Origin: Pelagibacterium sp.
Lineage (GTDB): Bacteria > Pseudomonadota > Alphaproteobacteria > Rhizobiales > Devosiaceae
Length of the DNA: 53,907 nucleotides
NCBI GenBank assembly: GCA_002723255.1
Contig: PBNW01000044.1
Span: 1 to 53,907, forward strand
Reading direction: 5' to 3'
A program made the translations under genes and the position numbers. Below the pieces are notes generated by a model. The model searched no databases and was not told the DNA's origin. It was given only the letters and a program-made list of their open reading frames with translations. Below are positions 35,027 to 45,035 of the stretch, in pieces (within the stretch, counting starts at the first letter, position 1; the number at the start of each line of letters is the position of its first letter).

Positions 35027-36238
35027 GTGAACATACAAACGCCTGTCCGGCTCAGTGGCGCCGAGGAAAGCCTCGTCGCCCAGCTCGAAAGCGTCGGCGC
35101 CAAGGATGCAGCCGAGCGCTTGCGGGTGATCGGCCTGCCGACGCGCCGGGTCGAGAGCTATCACTATACCGATCTCAAGACGCTTTTGAGCGCGGTCCCG
35201 CCTCTGGCCGAGGTGGCAAACGATTTTAGTGCGCCGGCCATCGACATTCCCGGTGCCTATCGCATCGTGATCGCCAATGGCGTCGTGCAATCGACATCGA
35301 CGGCGCCCGCCGGGGTGATCGTGGGCAAGGCTGCCGGATCGGTCCTGACGACGCGCGACGACGTAATTGTGCGCCTCAACGCTGCGCTGGTCGCGGAATC
35401 GCTCAGCCTGGAACTTGCCGGATCGGTCGATCCGGTGATCCATATCGATCGCCGGATGGAAGGGCCTGCCGCCCACGTTCAGTCCGGCGCCAAGATTGCC
35501 ATTGCGCCAGGTGCAAAGGCGACGGTTATCGAAACGGTTTCGGGCAGCGATGCGGCGCATATGGGTAATGCGGGCAGCTATATCTCGGTCGGCGACGGCG
35601 CCGAGGTGACCCATATTCTCGTGGACGTTTCAGCACGGCAGGCGACCCATTTCGCAACTGTCGAGTATCGGATCGGGGCGGAAGCCAACCTCAAATCGGT
35701 GGTCATCAATGCCGGCGCCCATCTCGCGCGGGTCAATGTGTTTGCCGATTTCGTCGGCGAGACCACTCATGGCGATTTCTTCGGCCTCAACGTGGTCGAC
35801 ACCGACGAGCTTCGCGACATTACCATCGACATTACCCATGGCGTGCCGAACACAACCTCGGCCGAGCTCTACAAGCAGATTGCGCGCGGCCGCGGCAAGG
35901 CGGTTTTCCAGGGCAAGATCAATGTCGCTGTCGATGCCCAGAAAACCGATGCCAAGATGATGACGCAGGGGCTAATGCTTTCGGATGAGGCGGAAATTCT
36001 CTCCAAGCCCGAGCTTGAAATCTTTGCCGACGATGTGGTCTGTGGCCACGGCGCGACATGCGGGGATCTGGACGAGACCTGGATGTTTTATCTGATGAGC
36101 CGCGGCATTTCGCGTGCCGATGCCGAAACCATGCTCATCCGCGCCTTTCTTGAAGAAATCACCTCAGCGGTCGAGGACGAGTATATCTCCGAAGCGCTTT
36201 CGGGGATCGTCGAGCGCTGGCTCAAGAAGGACGCCTGA
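35027..36238 (+). CDS. sufD: Fe-S cluster assembly protein SufD
   Basis: Second scaffold subunit, paralogue of SufB. The family's beta-helical core is seen, with RVESYHYTDLKTLL at the N-terminal region, the C-terminal GQGLMLS-like MMTQGLMLSDEAEILSKPEL and the conserved DDVVCGHGATCGDLDE containing the iron-entry His, then FYLMSRGISRADAE. It is 403 aa. GTG start with GAGAGG 7 nt upstream; the stop overlaps the sufS start (TGATG). Confidence 0.96.
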   Translation: MNIQTPVRLSGAEESLVAQLESVGAKDAAERLRVIGLPTRRVESYHYTDLKTLLSAVPPLAEVANDFSAPAIDIPGAYRIVIANGVVQSTSTAPAGVIVGKAAGSVLTTRDDVIVRLNAALVAESLSLELAGSVDPVIHIDRRMEGPAAHVQSGAKIAIAPGAKATVIETVSGSDAAHMGNAGSYISVGDGAEVTHILVDVSARQATHFATVEYRIGAEANLKSVVINAGAHLARVNVFADFVGETTHGDFFGLNVVDTDELRDITIDITHGVPNTTSAELYKQIARGRGKAVFQGKINVAVDAQKTDAKMMTQGLMLSDEAEILSKPELEIFADDVVCGHGATCGDLDETWMFYLMSRGISRADAETMLIRAFLEEITSAVEDEYISEALSGIVERWLKKDA

Positions 36239-37455
36239 TGGCTTTCGATCTCGCGGCAGCACGCACCGATTTTCCCATTCTCGATGAGGAAATCCACGGC
36301 AAGCGATTGGTCTATCTCGACTCGGGTGCTTCGGCGCAAAAGCCGGTGCAGGTGCTCGAGCGGATGGATCATGCCTATCGGCATGAGTACGCCAATGTGC
36401 ACCGGGGGCTGCATACTCTGGCCAACCGGGCGACCGAGGCCTTCGAGGGCGCGCGGGAAAAGGTTCGCGCGTTCCTGAATGCCGGGCGGGTCGAGGAGAT
36501 CGTTTTTACGCGTTCAACGACAGAGGCGATCAACCTTGTCGCTTCTTCCTTTGCCGGTCCGCGGATCGGGGAGGGCGACGAGATTGTCATTTCGATCGCC
36601 GAACACCACTCCAACATCGTGCCGTGGCATTTCCATCGGGAACGCAAGGGCGCGGTGATCAAATGGGTGGATGTGGCCGATGACGGCAGTTTCGATCTCG
36701 ATGCTTTCGCCGCAACGCTGACCGACCGCACCAGGATCGTTGCCATCACGCATATGTCGAACGTGCTGGGCACGATCAATCCGGCCAAGCAGATCGTCGA
36801 GATCGCGCATGCACGCGGTATCCCGGTGCTGATCGACGGCAGCCAGGCGGCTGTTCATACCAGGGTGGACGTGCAGGAGATCGGGGCCGATTTCTATGTC
36901 TTTACCGGGCACAAGCTCTACGGGCCGACTGGGGTGGGCGTGCTTTACGGCAAGTATGATCTGCTGGCCGAGATGCAGCCGTTCCTAGGCGGCGGGGAAA
37001 TGATCGAAGAGGTTTCGGTGGATGCCGTGACCTACAACGCGCCGCCGCACCGTTTCGAGGCCGGCACGCCACCGATCGTGCAGGCCATCGGGCTGGGTGC
37101 GGCCATCGATTATGTCGAGGCTTTGGGGCGTGATGCGATTGCGGCCCATGAGCATGAGGTTGCCGCTTATGCCGGCGAGCAACTTTCCCGGATCAATTCC
37201 TTGCGCATGATCGGGACAGCTGCGGGCAAGGGCGGGATATTCTCCTTCATGCTCGAAAACGCCCATGCGCACGATGTTTCGACAATTCTCGACCGCTATG
37301 GCGTTGCCGTGCGGGCCGGGACCCATTGCGCCATGCCTCTCTTACAAAGATTTGGCGTTACCTCTACATGTCGGGCCTCGTTTGCCCTATATAATGGCAA
37401 GGACGATGTGGATGCGCTCGTCGAGGCTGTCGAAAAGGCGCAATCCTTCTTTTGA
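36238..37455 (+). CDS. sufS: Cysteine desulfurase SufS
   Basis: Class II PLP desulfurase that supplies persulfide sulfur to SufBCD. Marks are VYLDSGASAQKP, VHRGLHTLANRAT, TEAINLVA, TGHKLYGPTG with the PLP Lys, and RAGTHCAMPLLQRFG with the catalytic Cys. At 405 aa it is full length. It overlaps sufD by a few bases. It is the second desulfurase in the operon; no SufE or SufU gene is seen here, so the sulfur relay partner is elsewhere or not needed. Confidence 0.96.
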   Translation: MAFDLAAARTDFPILDEEIHGKRLVYLDSGASAQKPVQVLERMDHAYRHEYANVHRGLHTLANRATEAFEGAREKVRAFLNAGRVEEIVFTRSTTEAINLVASSFAGPRIGEGDEIVISIAEHHSNIVPWHFHRERKGAVIKWVDVADDGSFDLDAFAATLTDRTRIVAITHMSNVLGTINPAKQIVEIAHARGIPVLIDGSQAAVHTRVDVQEIGADFYVFTGHKLYGPTGVGVLYGKYDLLAEMQPFLGGGEMIEEVSVDAVTYNAPPHRFEAGTPPIVQAIGLGAAIDYVEALGRDAIAAHEHEVAAYAGEQLSRINSLRMIGTAAGKGGIFSFMLENAHAHDVSTILDRYGVAVRAGTHCAMPLLQRFGVTSTCRASFALYNGKDDVDALVEAVEKAQSFF

Positions 37456-37467
37456 TATTGGACCGTC

Positions 37468-37854
37468 ATGACTGATACTGCACCGGAAAAGACCGAAGCC
37501 GAAGCCAAGAGCTTTGTGGAGGGTGGCAATGCGCTGCCGGCCGAGGATGTGGAACGCATCACGGCGGACCTCATTGCGGCACTCAAAACGGTCTATGACC
37601 CTGAAATCCCGGTCGACATCTATGAATTGGGCCTGATCTACAAGGTCGATCTCGACGATGACCGGAACCTGACCATCGATATGACATTGACGGCTCCAGG
37701 CTGTCCCGTGGCCGGTGAAATGCCGGGATGGGTGGAAAATGCCGCCCGTTCGGTGGAAGGTATTCAGGACGTCGAAGTGAAAATGGTGTTCGATCCGCCC
37801 TGGGGGCCGGACCGGATGAGCGAAGAAGCGCAAGTCGCGCTCAACTGGTGGTAA
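37468..37854 (+). CDS. SUF-system DUF59/MIP18 protein (SufT-like)
   Basis: A 128-aa protein: a poorly conserved 28-residue start, then the DUF59 domain with YDPEIPVDIYELGLIY, TLTAPGCPVAGEMP (conserved Cys in APGC) and FDPPWGPDRMSEEA. DUF59 proteins help mature Fe-S proteins. Position between sufS and the A-type carrier gene is that usually occupied by this gene in alphaproteobacterial SUF operons. Confidence 0.93.
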   Translation: MTDTAPEKTEAEAKSFVEGGNALPAEDVERITADLIAALKTVYDPEIPVDIYELGLIYKVDLDDDRNLTIDMTLTAPGCPVAGEMPGWVENAARSVEGIQDVEVKMVFDPPWGPDRMSEEAQVALNWW

Positions 37855-37856
37855 GA

Positions 37857-38243
37857 ATGGCTTTTGCGATCATGGAACTCACCGATGCCGCTGCCGAGCG
37901 CATCAGGGAAATCATCGAAGACAGCGACAAGCCCGTGAGCGGCGTGCGCGTCGGGGTGAAGAACGCCGGTTGTGCCGGCATGGCCTATACGCTCGATTAT
38001 GTCGAGGAGGCCGTGGAGGGCGACGATCACATCAGCGACAAGGGCGTCGAGGTTTGGATCGAGCCCAAGGCGACCCTGTTCCTGCTCGGCACGGTGATGG
38101 ATTTCGAGGAAACCCGAATGACATCGGGCTTTACCTTCAACAACCCCAATCAGGAAGGCGCTTGTGGGTGTGGGGAGAGCGTGCAGCTCAAGCCCGCCGA
38201 TCTCGCCGACATCGCCCGGGCACGAGCCGAAGCGACCGCCTGA
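37857..38243 (+). CDS. sufA: A-type Fe-S carrier protein (SufA/HesB family)
   Basis: Accepts newly made clusters and hands them to target proteins. The three invariant Cys of the HesB/IscA fold are present: one in NAGCAGMAY and two in ACGCGES near the C-terminus. The start at 37857 is 2 bp after the previous stop and gives 128 aa; earlier starts in the same frame run into the DUF59 gene. Last gene of the operon; it converges with the GGDEF gene with only 6 bp between stops. Confidence 0.95.
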   Translation: MAFAIMELTDAAAERIREIIEDSDKPVSGVRVGVKNAGCAGMAYTLDYVEEAVEGDDHISDKGVEVWIEPKATLFLLGTVMDFEETRMTSGFTFNNPNQEGACGCGESVQLKPADLADIARARAEATA

Positions 38244-38249
38244 CGGCGA

Positions 38250-39314
38250 TTATGCCACATCGGTCGATGATATCGGGCGATCGGGCAGGTCTTTTTCGGA
38301 CATCACACGATTTCGCCCGGCATTCTTGGCGGCGTACAGGCACTTGTCGGCACGTTCGATGAAAGCGGCGGCGGTGTCGCCGGGACGCCACTGCGCGACA
38401 CCGACAGACAGGGTAATGCGCCCAAGCTTTTCATTGGTCGAGCGCTTGAGAAGTTCTTTGGCCTGTACTGAGCGACGGATGTTTTCGGCGACGGTGAGGG
38501 CACCGTCCAACTCGGTCTCAGGAAGAATTGCAGCAAACTCTTCGCCGCCGAACCGAGCCGGCATGTCGCGTCCCTTGAGATTGGCCTTGAGTACCTGCGC
38601 CACCAGTCGCAGCACCTGATCGCCGGTCAGGTGTCCATAGGTATCGTTGAACGCCTTGAAGCTGTCGATATCGAACAGAAGCAGCGAGAGCGTTGCGTTC
38701 TGGGCATGGGTTCGCTCCAGCTCGGCGGAAAATTGCTCATCGAAACATTTGCGGTTCGGAATCTTGGTCAGGGGATCGAGCATGGACTCCTTGCGGACCT
38801 CATCGAGATCGCGCTGGAGCACGGAAATGTCGTCCTTGGAGTTTTCGAGTTCGGCTTCGAGACGCCGGTTCATGTCCTGCATCCGGCGCGTTTCCTTGAG
38901 CAGGCGCGAGGACAGCATTTTCAGCGCATCTTCATCGATGCCGCCGACCGCCAGATCGCCAGATGCCTGCTGGAGTGACCCCGAATAGGAATTGGCGCTG
39001 ACCATGGCGATATCGATCGCCTGATTCACGTCGGTGATCTTGCGGCTCATGACCTGCGACATGGCGCGCAGCTTTTCGTCCATGTCGGAGACCTTGAGGA
39101 ATTTCTCGCACAGGTTCGAGGCCTCATCGATGGTGATGGTGCCCGACCGGGTCAGAATTGCATTGATCTGGGTGTTGAGTTCGGTGTTTGAGCCGGTCGC
39201 GTAGGTGTAGAACAGCTCATAATAAACCGGAAACGGCGGAATCTGCGCGCGCTTGAGCAAGGCAAGCGCTGCGTTGGCAAATCCTGATGCGCGGTCAAAG
39301 TCCAGGTTTGTCAC
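38250..39314 (-). CDS. GGDEF diguanylate cyclase
   Basis: Makes the second messenger cyclic di-GMP. The GGDEF domain (about 178-345) has DFDIDSFKAFND-type LFDIDSFKAFNDTYGH and an active GGEEF signature at 256-260. The inhibitory I-site (RxxD) is degenerate (KGRD), so product inhibition may be weak. Residues 1-175 contain no transmembrane segment: an N-terminal helical region (about 10-120) and a coiled coil (about 130-175) would mediate dimerisation. 354 aa, GTG start. A perfect CtrA box lies 49 bp upstream, placing it under likely cell-cycle control. Confidence 0.93.
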   Translation of the reverse strand: MTNLDFDRASGFANAALALLKRAQIPPFPVYYELFYTYATGSNTELNTQINAILTRSGTITIDEASNLCEKFLKVSDMDEKLRAMSQVMSRKITDVNQAIDIAMVSANSYSGSLQQASGDLAVGGIDEDALKMLSSRLLKETRRMQDMNRRLEAELENSKDDISVLQRDLDEVRKESMLDPLTKIPNRKCFDEQFSAELERTHAQNATLSLLLFDIDSFKAFNDTYGHLTGDQVLRLVAQVLKANLKGRDMPARFGGEEFAAILPETELDGALTVAENIRRSVQAKELLKRSTNEKLGRITLSVGVAQWRPGDTAAAFIERADKCLYAAKNAGRNRVMSEKDLPDRPISSTDVA

Positions 39315-39362
39315 GTTGCGTCAACCATCACCTGTTCTGATCGAATCATAGTCCGGCAGGGC

Positions 39363-39377
39363 TTAAGGCTGCCTTAA
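39363..39377 (-). promoter_or_regulatory. CtrA box upstream of the GGDEF gene
   Basis: TTAA-N7-TTAA (with GGCTGCC as spacer) is an exact match to the CtrA binding consensus and lies 49 bp before the GTG. The motif is palindromic, so strand is not decisive. Confidence 0.65.
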
Positions 39378-39591
39378 ACCAGGTCCAACTCCTTAACCGC
39401 GTCCGAGCGCCGTCGATAAGCGGATTGAGACTTCAGATTGCAGTGCAGGTTGCGTGCGACACCATCAACATGGAGTGCCAAACGCTTCCAGAACCCCCCG
39501 GCATGGAACCGTTGATTAGCTAGAGTGTCAGGGTGCGCCTGTCCAGATGAAAAATTACAGCCGCCGCCAGCGGGCCGAGATGTCAACAGAT

Positions 39592-39621
39592 GTGTGGGCC
39601 CAACGGGGCGAAGGGCCACAC
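39592..39621 (-). terminator. Hairpin after the DEAD-box gene
   Basis: GTGTGGGCCC and GGGCCACAC pair with one bulged G, ending 16 bp after the DEAD-box stop. There is no T run, so it is either a weak terminator or a 3' stabilising structure. Confidence 0.35.
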
Positions 39622-39636
39622 CCGGCAACATTGCGG

Positions 39637-41067
<1,431 letters not shown>

Positions 41068-41310
41068 ATCGGGTGTCCATCATGTTCGGGTCAGAGAATA
41101 AAGAAGAAGTGAGGCGGACTGCCGGTTCGTTCTTTCTCGACGTGTCGCCAGCGGAAATCGGTACACTTTCATCCACACTTGGCTCAAACCTGCACGCGGA
41201 GCGTGCAAGCGAACGGGTATGGCCTCTGACGAGCGGGACCATAAACTACCTTGGGTTCAAGTCAATCTTGATTTGGCCATCAATATTAACAGTGGTGCTA
41301 TTGTCAGCCA

Positions 41311-43323
41311 TCAAACGTCGACATCGGTCACAAACGCCGCTTTTTCTGAAATGAATTCGAAGCGGGACTCGGGCTTGTTTCCCATCAGCCTGTCGACGGT
41401 ATCGCTGGTTTGCGCGCGATCGGAAACGACGCGCACCTGAAGCAATGTCCTTGATTTGGGGTTCATGGTCGTCTCCTTCAAGTGGGCATGGGGCATTTCG
41501 CCAAGCCCTTTGAAGCGCGTGACCTCAACTTTACCGCGTCCGGTGAACTCGTCTTCCATCAGTCTGAGCCGATGGGCATCGTCCATGGCATAGGCGGTCT
41601 TGGCACCTTGCGACAGGCGATAGAGCGGAGGCAGAGCCAGATAGAGATGGCCGCCTTCGATCAGGGCGGGGAGTTCTTGATAAAAGAAGGTCATCAGCAA
41701 TGAGGCGATGTGGGCGCCGTCCACGTCGGCGTCGGTCATGATGATGATCTTGTCGTAGCGCAGATCGTCTTCGCGATATCTGTCGCGCGTGCCGCAGCCC
41801 AAAGCCTGAATGAGATCGGCAATCTGCTGGTTGGCGGCGAGCTTGTCGCGGCTGGCGCCGGCGACGTTGAGCACCTTGCCGCGCAGGGGCAGGATGGCCT
41901 GACTGGCACGGTCGCGCGCCTGCTTGGCACTGCCGCCGGCACTGTCGCCTTCGACGATGAACAACTCGGCGCCCTGGGCTGCCGACTGGGTGCAATCGGC
42001 GAGTTTTCCGGGCAGGCGCAGTTTGCGGGTCGCCGATTTGCGGTCGATTTCCTTTTCCTTGCGACGGCGCAGGCGGTCCTCGGCCCGCTCGATGGTCCAT
42101 TCGAGCAATTTGTTGGCCTGGTTCGGCGACGCGGTCAGCCAGTGGTCGAAGGCGTCGCGAATGGCGTTGTCAACGATACGCGTGGCTTCACCCGAAGCGA
42201 GCTTGTCCTTGGTCTGACCGACAAATTCAGGCTCACGGATAAAGACCGAAAGCATGGAGCCGCAATGGCCCAGAACGTCTTCGGACGTGATGACCGAGGC
42301 GCGCTTGTTGCCGACCATGTCGGCATAGTTTTTCAGGCCGCGGAGCAGGGCGGTGCGCAAGCCCGCTTCATGGGTGCCGCCATCCGGAGTGGGCACAGTG
42401 TTGCAATACGAGGATGTAAACGTGTCGCCAAGATACCAGGAGATCGCCCATTCGACCGATCCGTGACCGCCGGGCTTTCCTATCTTGCCGGAAAATATGT
42501 CGTCGAGAATGCGCGTTCTGCCCTCGATGCGGCGTTCGATGAAATCGCGAAGGCCACCGGGAAAATGGAATACGGCCTTGGCCGGGACCTCATCGGTGGC
42601 CAGCGTTTCGTCGCAGGACCAGCGGATTTCGACGCCACCGAAAAGGTAGGCCTTGGCGCGCGTCATGCGGAAGATGCGGTCGGGGCTGAAGCGGGCCGAA
42701 TTGCCAAAGATCTGGGCATCGGGATGAAAGCGGATCGTGGTTCCGCGGCGGTTGTTGACGCGGCCCATGTTTTCCAGTTGCGAGGTCGGCTTGCCTCGCG
42801 AATAGGTCTGCCGATAGAGAGTTTGGTCGAGCGCGACTTCGACGATGAGATCGTCGGTCAGCGCGTTGACGACCGATACGCCGACGCCATGCAACCCGCC
42901 GGAGGTTTCATAGGCCTTGGAATCGAATTTGCCGCCCGCGTGAAGCGTGGTCATGATGACTTCAAGCGCAGAAAGGTGCGGACGCTTGGGGTGAGCGTCG
43001 ACAGGGATGCCGCGGCCATTGTCGGTCACGCTGACATAGCCATCCTCGCCCAGATGAACCTCGATACGGTTGGCGTGACCACCGATCGCCTCGTCCATCG
43101 AGTTGTCGATCACTTCGGCGAACAGATGGTGGAGCGCGTTGGCGTCGGTTCCGCCCACATACATGCCGGGCCGGCGGCGCACCGGCTCGAGACCTTCGAG
43201 CACCTCGATATCGGCGGCCGTATAAGAGCCAGACGGCGCCGGGTCGCGCGCTGCAGCGGGGCGCTTGGGCTCGGCGGCGGGTTGGGGGGGCGTGACGCCA
43301 AAAAGATCGTTGTCGTCGGTCAT
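41311..43323 (-). CDS. parE: DNA topoisomerase IV subunit B
   Basis: ATPase subunit of topoisomerase IV, which decatenates daughter chromosomes. GHKL ATPase motifs: EVIDNSMDEA, VTDNGRGIPVD, SGGLHGVGVSVVNAL; TOPRIM part: IVEGDSAGGSAKQ and IMTDADVDGAHI; C-terminal RFKGLGEM. An N-terminal Pro/Ala-rich extension of about 30 residues precedes the conserved core, as in other alphaproteobacteria. The ATG at 43323 (GAGG about 6 nt upstream) gives 670 aa; a start 3 codons earlier is possible. parC is not in the window. Confidence 0.95.
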   Translation of the reverse strand: MTDDNDLFGVTPPQPAAEPKRPAAARDPAPSGSYTAADIEVLEGLEPVRRRPGMYVGGTDANALHHLFAEVIDNSMDEAIGGHANRIEVHLGEDGYVSVTDNGRGIPVDAHPKRPHLSALEVIMTTLHAGGKFDSKAYETSGGLHGVGVSVVNALTDDLIVEVALDQTLYRQTYSRGKPTSQLENMGRVNNRRGTTIRFHPDAQIFGNSARFSPDRIFRMTRAKAYLFGGVEIRWSCDETLATDEVPAKAVFHFPGGLRDFIERRIEGRTRILDDIFSGKIGKPGGHGSVEWAISWYLGDTFTSSYCNTVPTPDGGTHEAGLRTALLRGLKNYADMVGNKRASVITSEDVLGHCGSMLSVFIREPEFVGQTKDKLASGEATRIVDNAIRDAFDHWLTASPNQANKLLEWTIERAEDRLRRRKEKEIDRKSATRKLRLPGKLADCTQSAAQGAELFIVEGDSAGGSAKQARDRASQAILPLRGKVLNVAGASRDKLAANQQIADLIQALGCGTRDRYREDDLRYDKIIIMTDADVDGAHIASLLMTFFYQELPALIEGGHLYLALPPLYRLSQGAKTAYAMDDAHRLRLMEDEFTGRGKVEVTRFKGLGEMPHAHLKETTMNPKSRTLLQVRVVSDRAQTSDTVDRLMGNKPESRFEFISEKAAFVTDVDV

Positions 43324-43837
43324 GGGCCTCAAAAAAATCTTGCCGGACGAATCAGATGATAATCCGGTCTATCATATGGCGGCTTGTATGAGCGGAAACA
43401 CCACAGTTTCCAAGGTGTTTCAACAGGATTGCGCTTGCACCGCCGCAACGCCTGCCAAGTGCCGGATTCTCATCCTGGGACACTTGTGGGGCGTAAAATC
43501 ATGGCCCGGTTTACGTTCGGTTTGCGTCTCATCAGCACTTTTTTAAGCCCATTGCGGTAAAAAATCTCCATACGGTTCATGTGTTTGGAGTTGCCGTATG
43601 CGTGCACGAATTGCCCGCGGCGCTGCGTATCAGGCGTCTGGGTCAGGGCACGAAGTGTTCTGGTGGCTGCAGGCCGGATTGAAGAGTTCTGCGTACCGGC
43701 TTGCCCACCTTTCACTTCCCAGAGCCGTCCTGTTGCCGGGACTGGTGGCGGTGTTTTTTCTGGCCTGACGCGCGCGGCGCGGTTGCGTGAGTCTCGCGCG
43801 ACAGCTAACTAGTGCGGACTGATCCCAGGAGTCCGCA
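43324..43837. other. 514-bp region between parE and the sulfotransferase-like gene
   Basis: Contains the parE promoter side and one small reading frame with a good ribosome site (43598-43768). No RNA gene is recognised. Between 43520 and 43570 is an AT-rich stretch (CACTTTTTTAAGCCC...GTAAAAAATC) that could include a rightward promoter for the small frame. Confidence 0.5.
43598..43768 (+). CDS. Possible small membrane protein (56 aa)
   Basis: ATG at 43598 with GGAG exactly 7 nt upstream. The first half is basic and moderately polar (MRARIARGAAYQASGSGHE), the second half ends in a hydrophobic stretch (AVLLPGLVAVFFLA) that could span the membrane with the C-terminus outside or embedded. No family is recognised. 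It is 69 bp before the sulfotransferase-like gene on the same strand. It may be a chance frame; conservation in relatives would decide. Confidence 0.35.
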   Translation: MRARIARGAAYQASGSGHEVFWWLQAGLKSSAYRLAHLSLPRAVLLPGLVAVFFLA

Positions 43838-44731
43838 GTGTCCGACCAGCAGGCCAAGCCCATCCGTCCGCTCTATTTTGTCGCTTCGTACCCGCGTTCG
43901 GGCGGCAATTGGGTGCGCTCGGCGATTTTCCTGATGATCGCGCTGGGTCAGCCCAATCCGCCAAAGCGGATCGATATGCGCAATATCGACAACATCATAC
44001 CGCTCGATTCCCACGGCCGCTTCTACAAGGAAGTCACCGGCAAGGAGGCCAGCAGCCTTGCCGAGGAGGAAGTGGCGGCGGCGCGACCGCAGGTGCACGA
44101 GCTGCTTTCACGCGACACGCGCGGTCTGCCGGTTGTGCGCACGCATGCTGTGCGCGGCACGTTTTTCGGGCATCCGACCTTCAACACCAAGGTTTCGATC
44201 GGCGGGACCTACATCGTGCGCTCGCCGCTCGATGTCGCCGCCGCTCTGGTCGAGGTGAGCGGGATGCAGCCCATGCGGGTGATCGAGGCGATGATGACCG
44301 TGGACCGTCGGGTGCGGGGCGGCGCGACCCGCGTTTCCGAGCCGCAGGGCTCCTGGAGCCAGAATGTGGCGAGTTGGATCGGCAAACGACAGCCCGAGGT
44401 TCATGCCATCCGATTTGAAAATCTGCGCTCAAACCCGATCAAGGAACTCAAGGCGCTGGCCGCGCACATGAAGATTCCGGTGACCGACAAGAGCCTCGAA
44501 ACGGCCGCCGGCCTGCTTGCTGAAACACACAAGGCGAGCGGCAAGAACGGGGTACCGCGTGACTATCGCGAAACGCTCAAGCCTATCCACGCCCGTGCGA
44601 TCATCGAGGCGCATGGGGTGCAGATGGACGCCCAGGGATATCTGACCGACAGCGTGTTGCAATATGCCGACATCGACCGCAAGGCGGCGATGATGCTGGC
44701 GGAAAAATACGCCCCGCGCACGGCGAACTGA
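43838..44731 (+). CDS. Sulfotransferase-domain protein
   Basis: A 297-aa soluble protein with the two cofactor motifs of PAPS-dependent sulfotransferases: the 5'-phosphosulfate loop near the N-terminus, SYPRSGGNWVR, and the 3'-phosphate segment YIVRSPLDVAAAL, followed by IRFENLRSNPIKELKAL, where other family members read YEDLxxxP. The acceptor substrate cannot be told; lipid, glycan or small-molecule acceptors are all possible. Start GTG with AGGAG 6-7 nt upstream. No other sulfate-activation gene is nearby. Confidence 0.85.
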   Translation: MSDQQAKPIRPLYFVASYPRSGGNWVRSAIFLMIALGQPNPPKRIDMRNIDNIIPLDSHGRFYKEVTGKEASSLAEEEVAAARPQVHELLSRDTRGLPVVRTHAVRGTFFGHPTFNTKVSIGGTYIVRSPLDVAAALVEVSGMQPMRVIEAMMTVDRRVRGGATRVSEPQGSWSQNVASWIGKRQPEVHAIRFENLRSNPIKELKALAAHMKIPVTDKSLETAAGLLAETHKASGKNGVPRDYRETLKPIHARAIIEAHGVQMDAQGYLTDSVLQYADIDRKAAMMLAEKYAPRTAN

Positions 44732-44776
44732 GCCTTGCGCAAGCCCTTTGGGGTGGTGCATAGTTTCACTGTCGTC

Positions 44777-44820
44777 GCGTGTCCGAACCGCAAAATCGTA
44801 TTCACTTTTGCTGGACACGC
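44777..44820. repeat. Rhizobial-type palindromic intergenic element, copy B
   Basis: Perfect 8-bp inverted ends GCGTGTCC and GGACACGC flank a CGCAAAATCG/TTCACTTTTGC interior, and TCT follows. It has the architecture of copy A (25145) and of short palindromic elements common between Rhizobiales genes. It lies after the sulfotransferase-like gene. Confidence 0.55.
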
Positions 44821-44889
44821 TCTGGGAAATGAAGGGAGGGCTGCGTGATCGATATCTGGCGTCACCATCGTCAGCGTGGCCCTGTTTGC

Positions 44890-45018
44890 GCCCTGCAGCA
44901 CATGTTGCAGGGCTGACCGTCACCGGACATTTCGCATTCGAATTCCGTACGGGTCTGCCCTGATCGCGACCGCATGATGCCATGCGGTCTGGCAGAGTTG
45001 GGTGGCTTTAGCCATCCC
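44890..45018 (+). promoter_or_regulatory. Structured leader of the ABC-F gene (three hairpins)
   Basis: Three successive inverted repeats lie before the ABC-F start. First, GCCCTGCA/TGCAGGGC (44890-44913). Second, GACCGCAT/ATGCGGTC (44968-44989), itself enclosed by TCTGCC/GGCAGA (44954-44959, 44991-44996). Third, GGGTGGC/GCCATCCC with a bulge (45000-45018), ending 17 bp before the ATG. There is no T run. ABC-F antibiotic-resistance genes are often controlled by leader attenuation, so this could be such a device; the first hairpin could instead end the preceding gene. Confidence 0.45.
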
Positions 45019-45035
45019 GGATATTCGAGACTGAA

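Larger units (their letters stand above)
39315..39636. other. 322-bp intergenic region between DEAD-box and GGDEF genes
   Basis: Holds the leader of the GGDEF gene with a CtrA box (39363-39377), and at the other end the 3' region of the DEAD-box gene with a hairpin (39592-39621). No protein gene is seen; short frames opening at 39547 and 39374 have no ribosome site or recognisable product. Confidence 0.6.

Noticed and set aside
43630-43863. 77-residue minus-strand frame before the sulfotransferase-like gene
   Set aside because: Overlaps the start of that gene and has no family resemblance or ribosome site.
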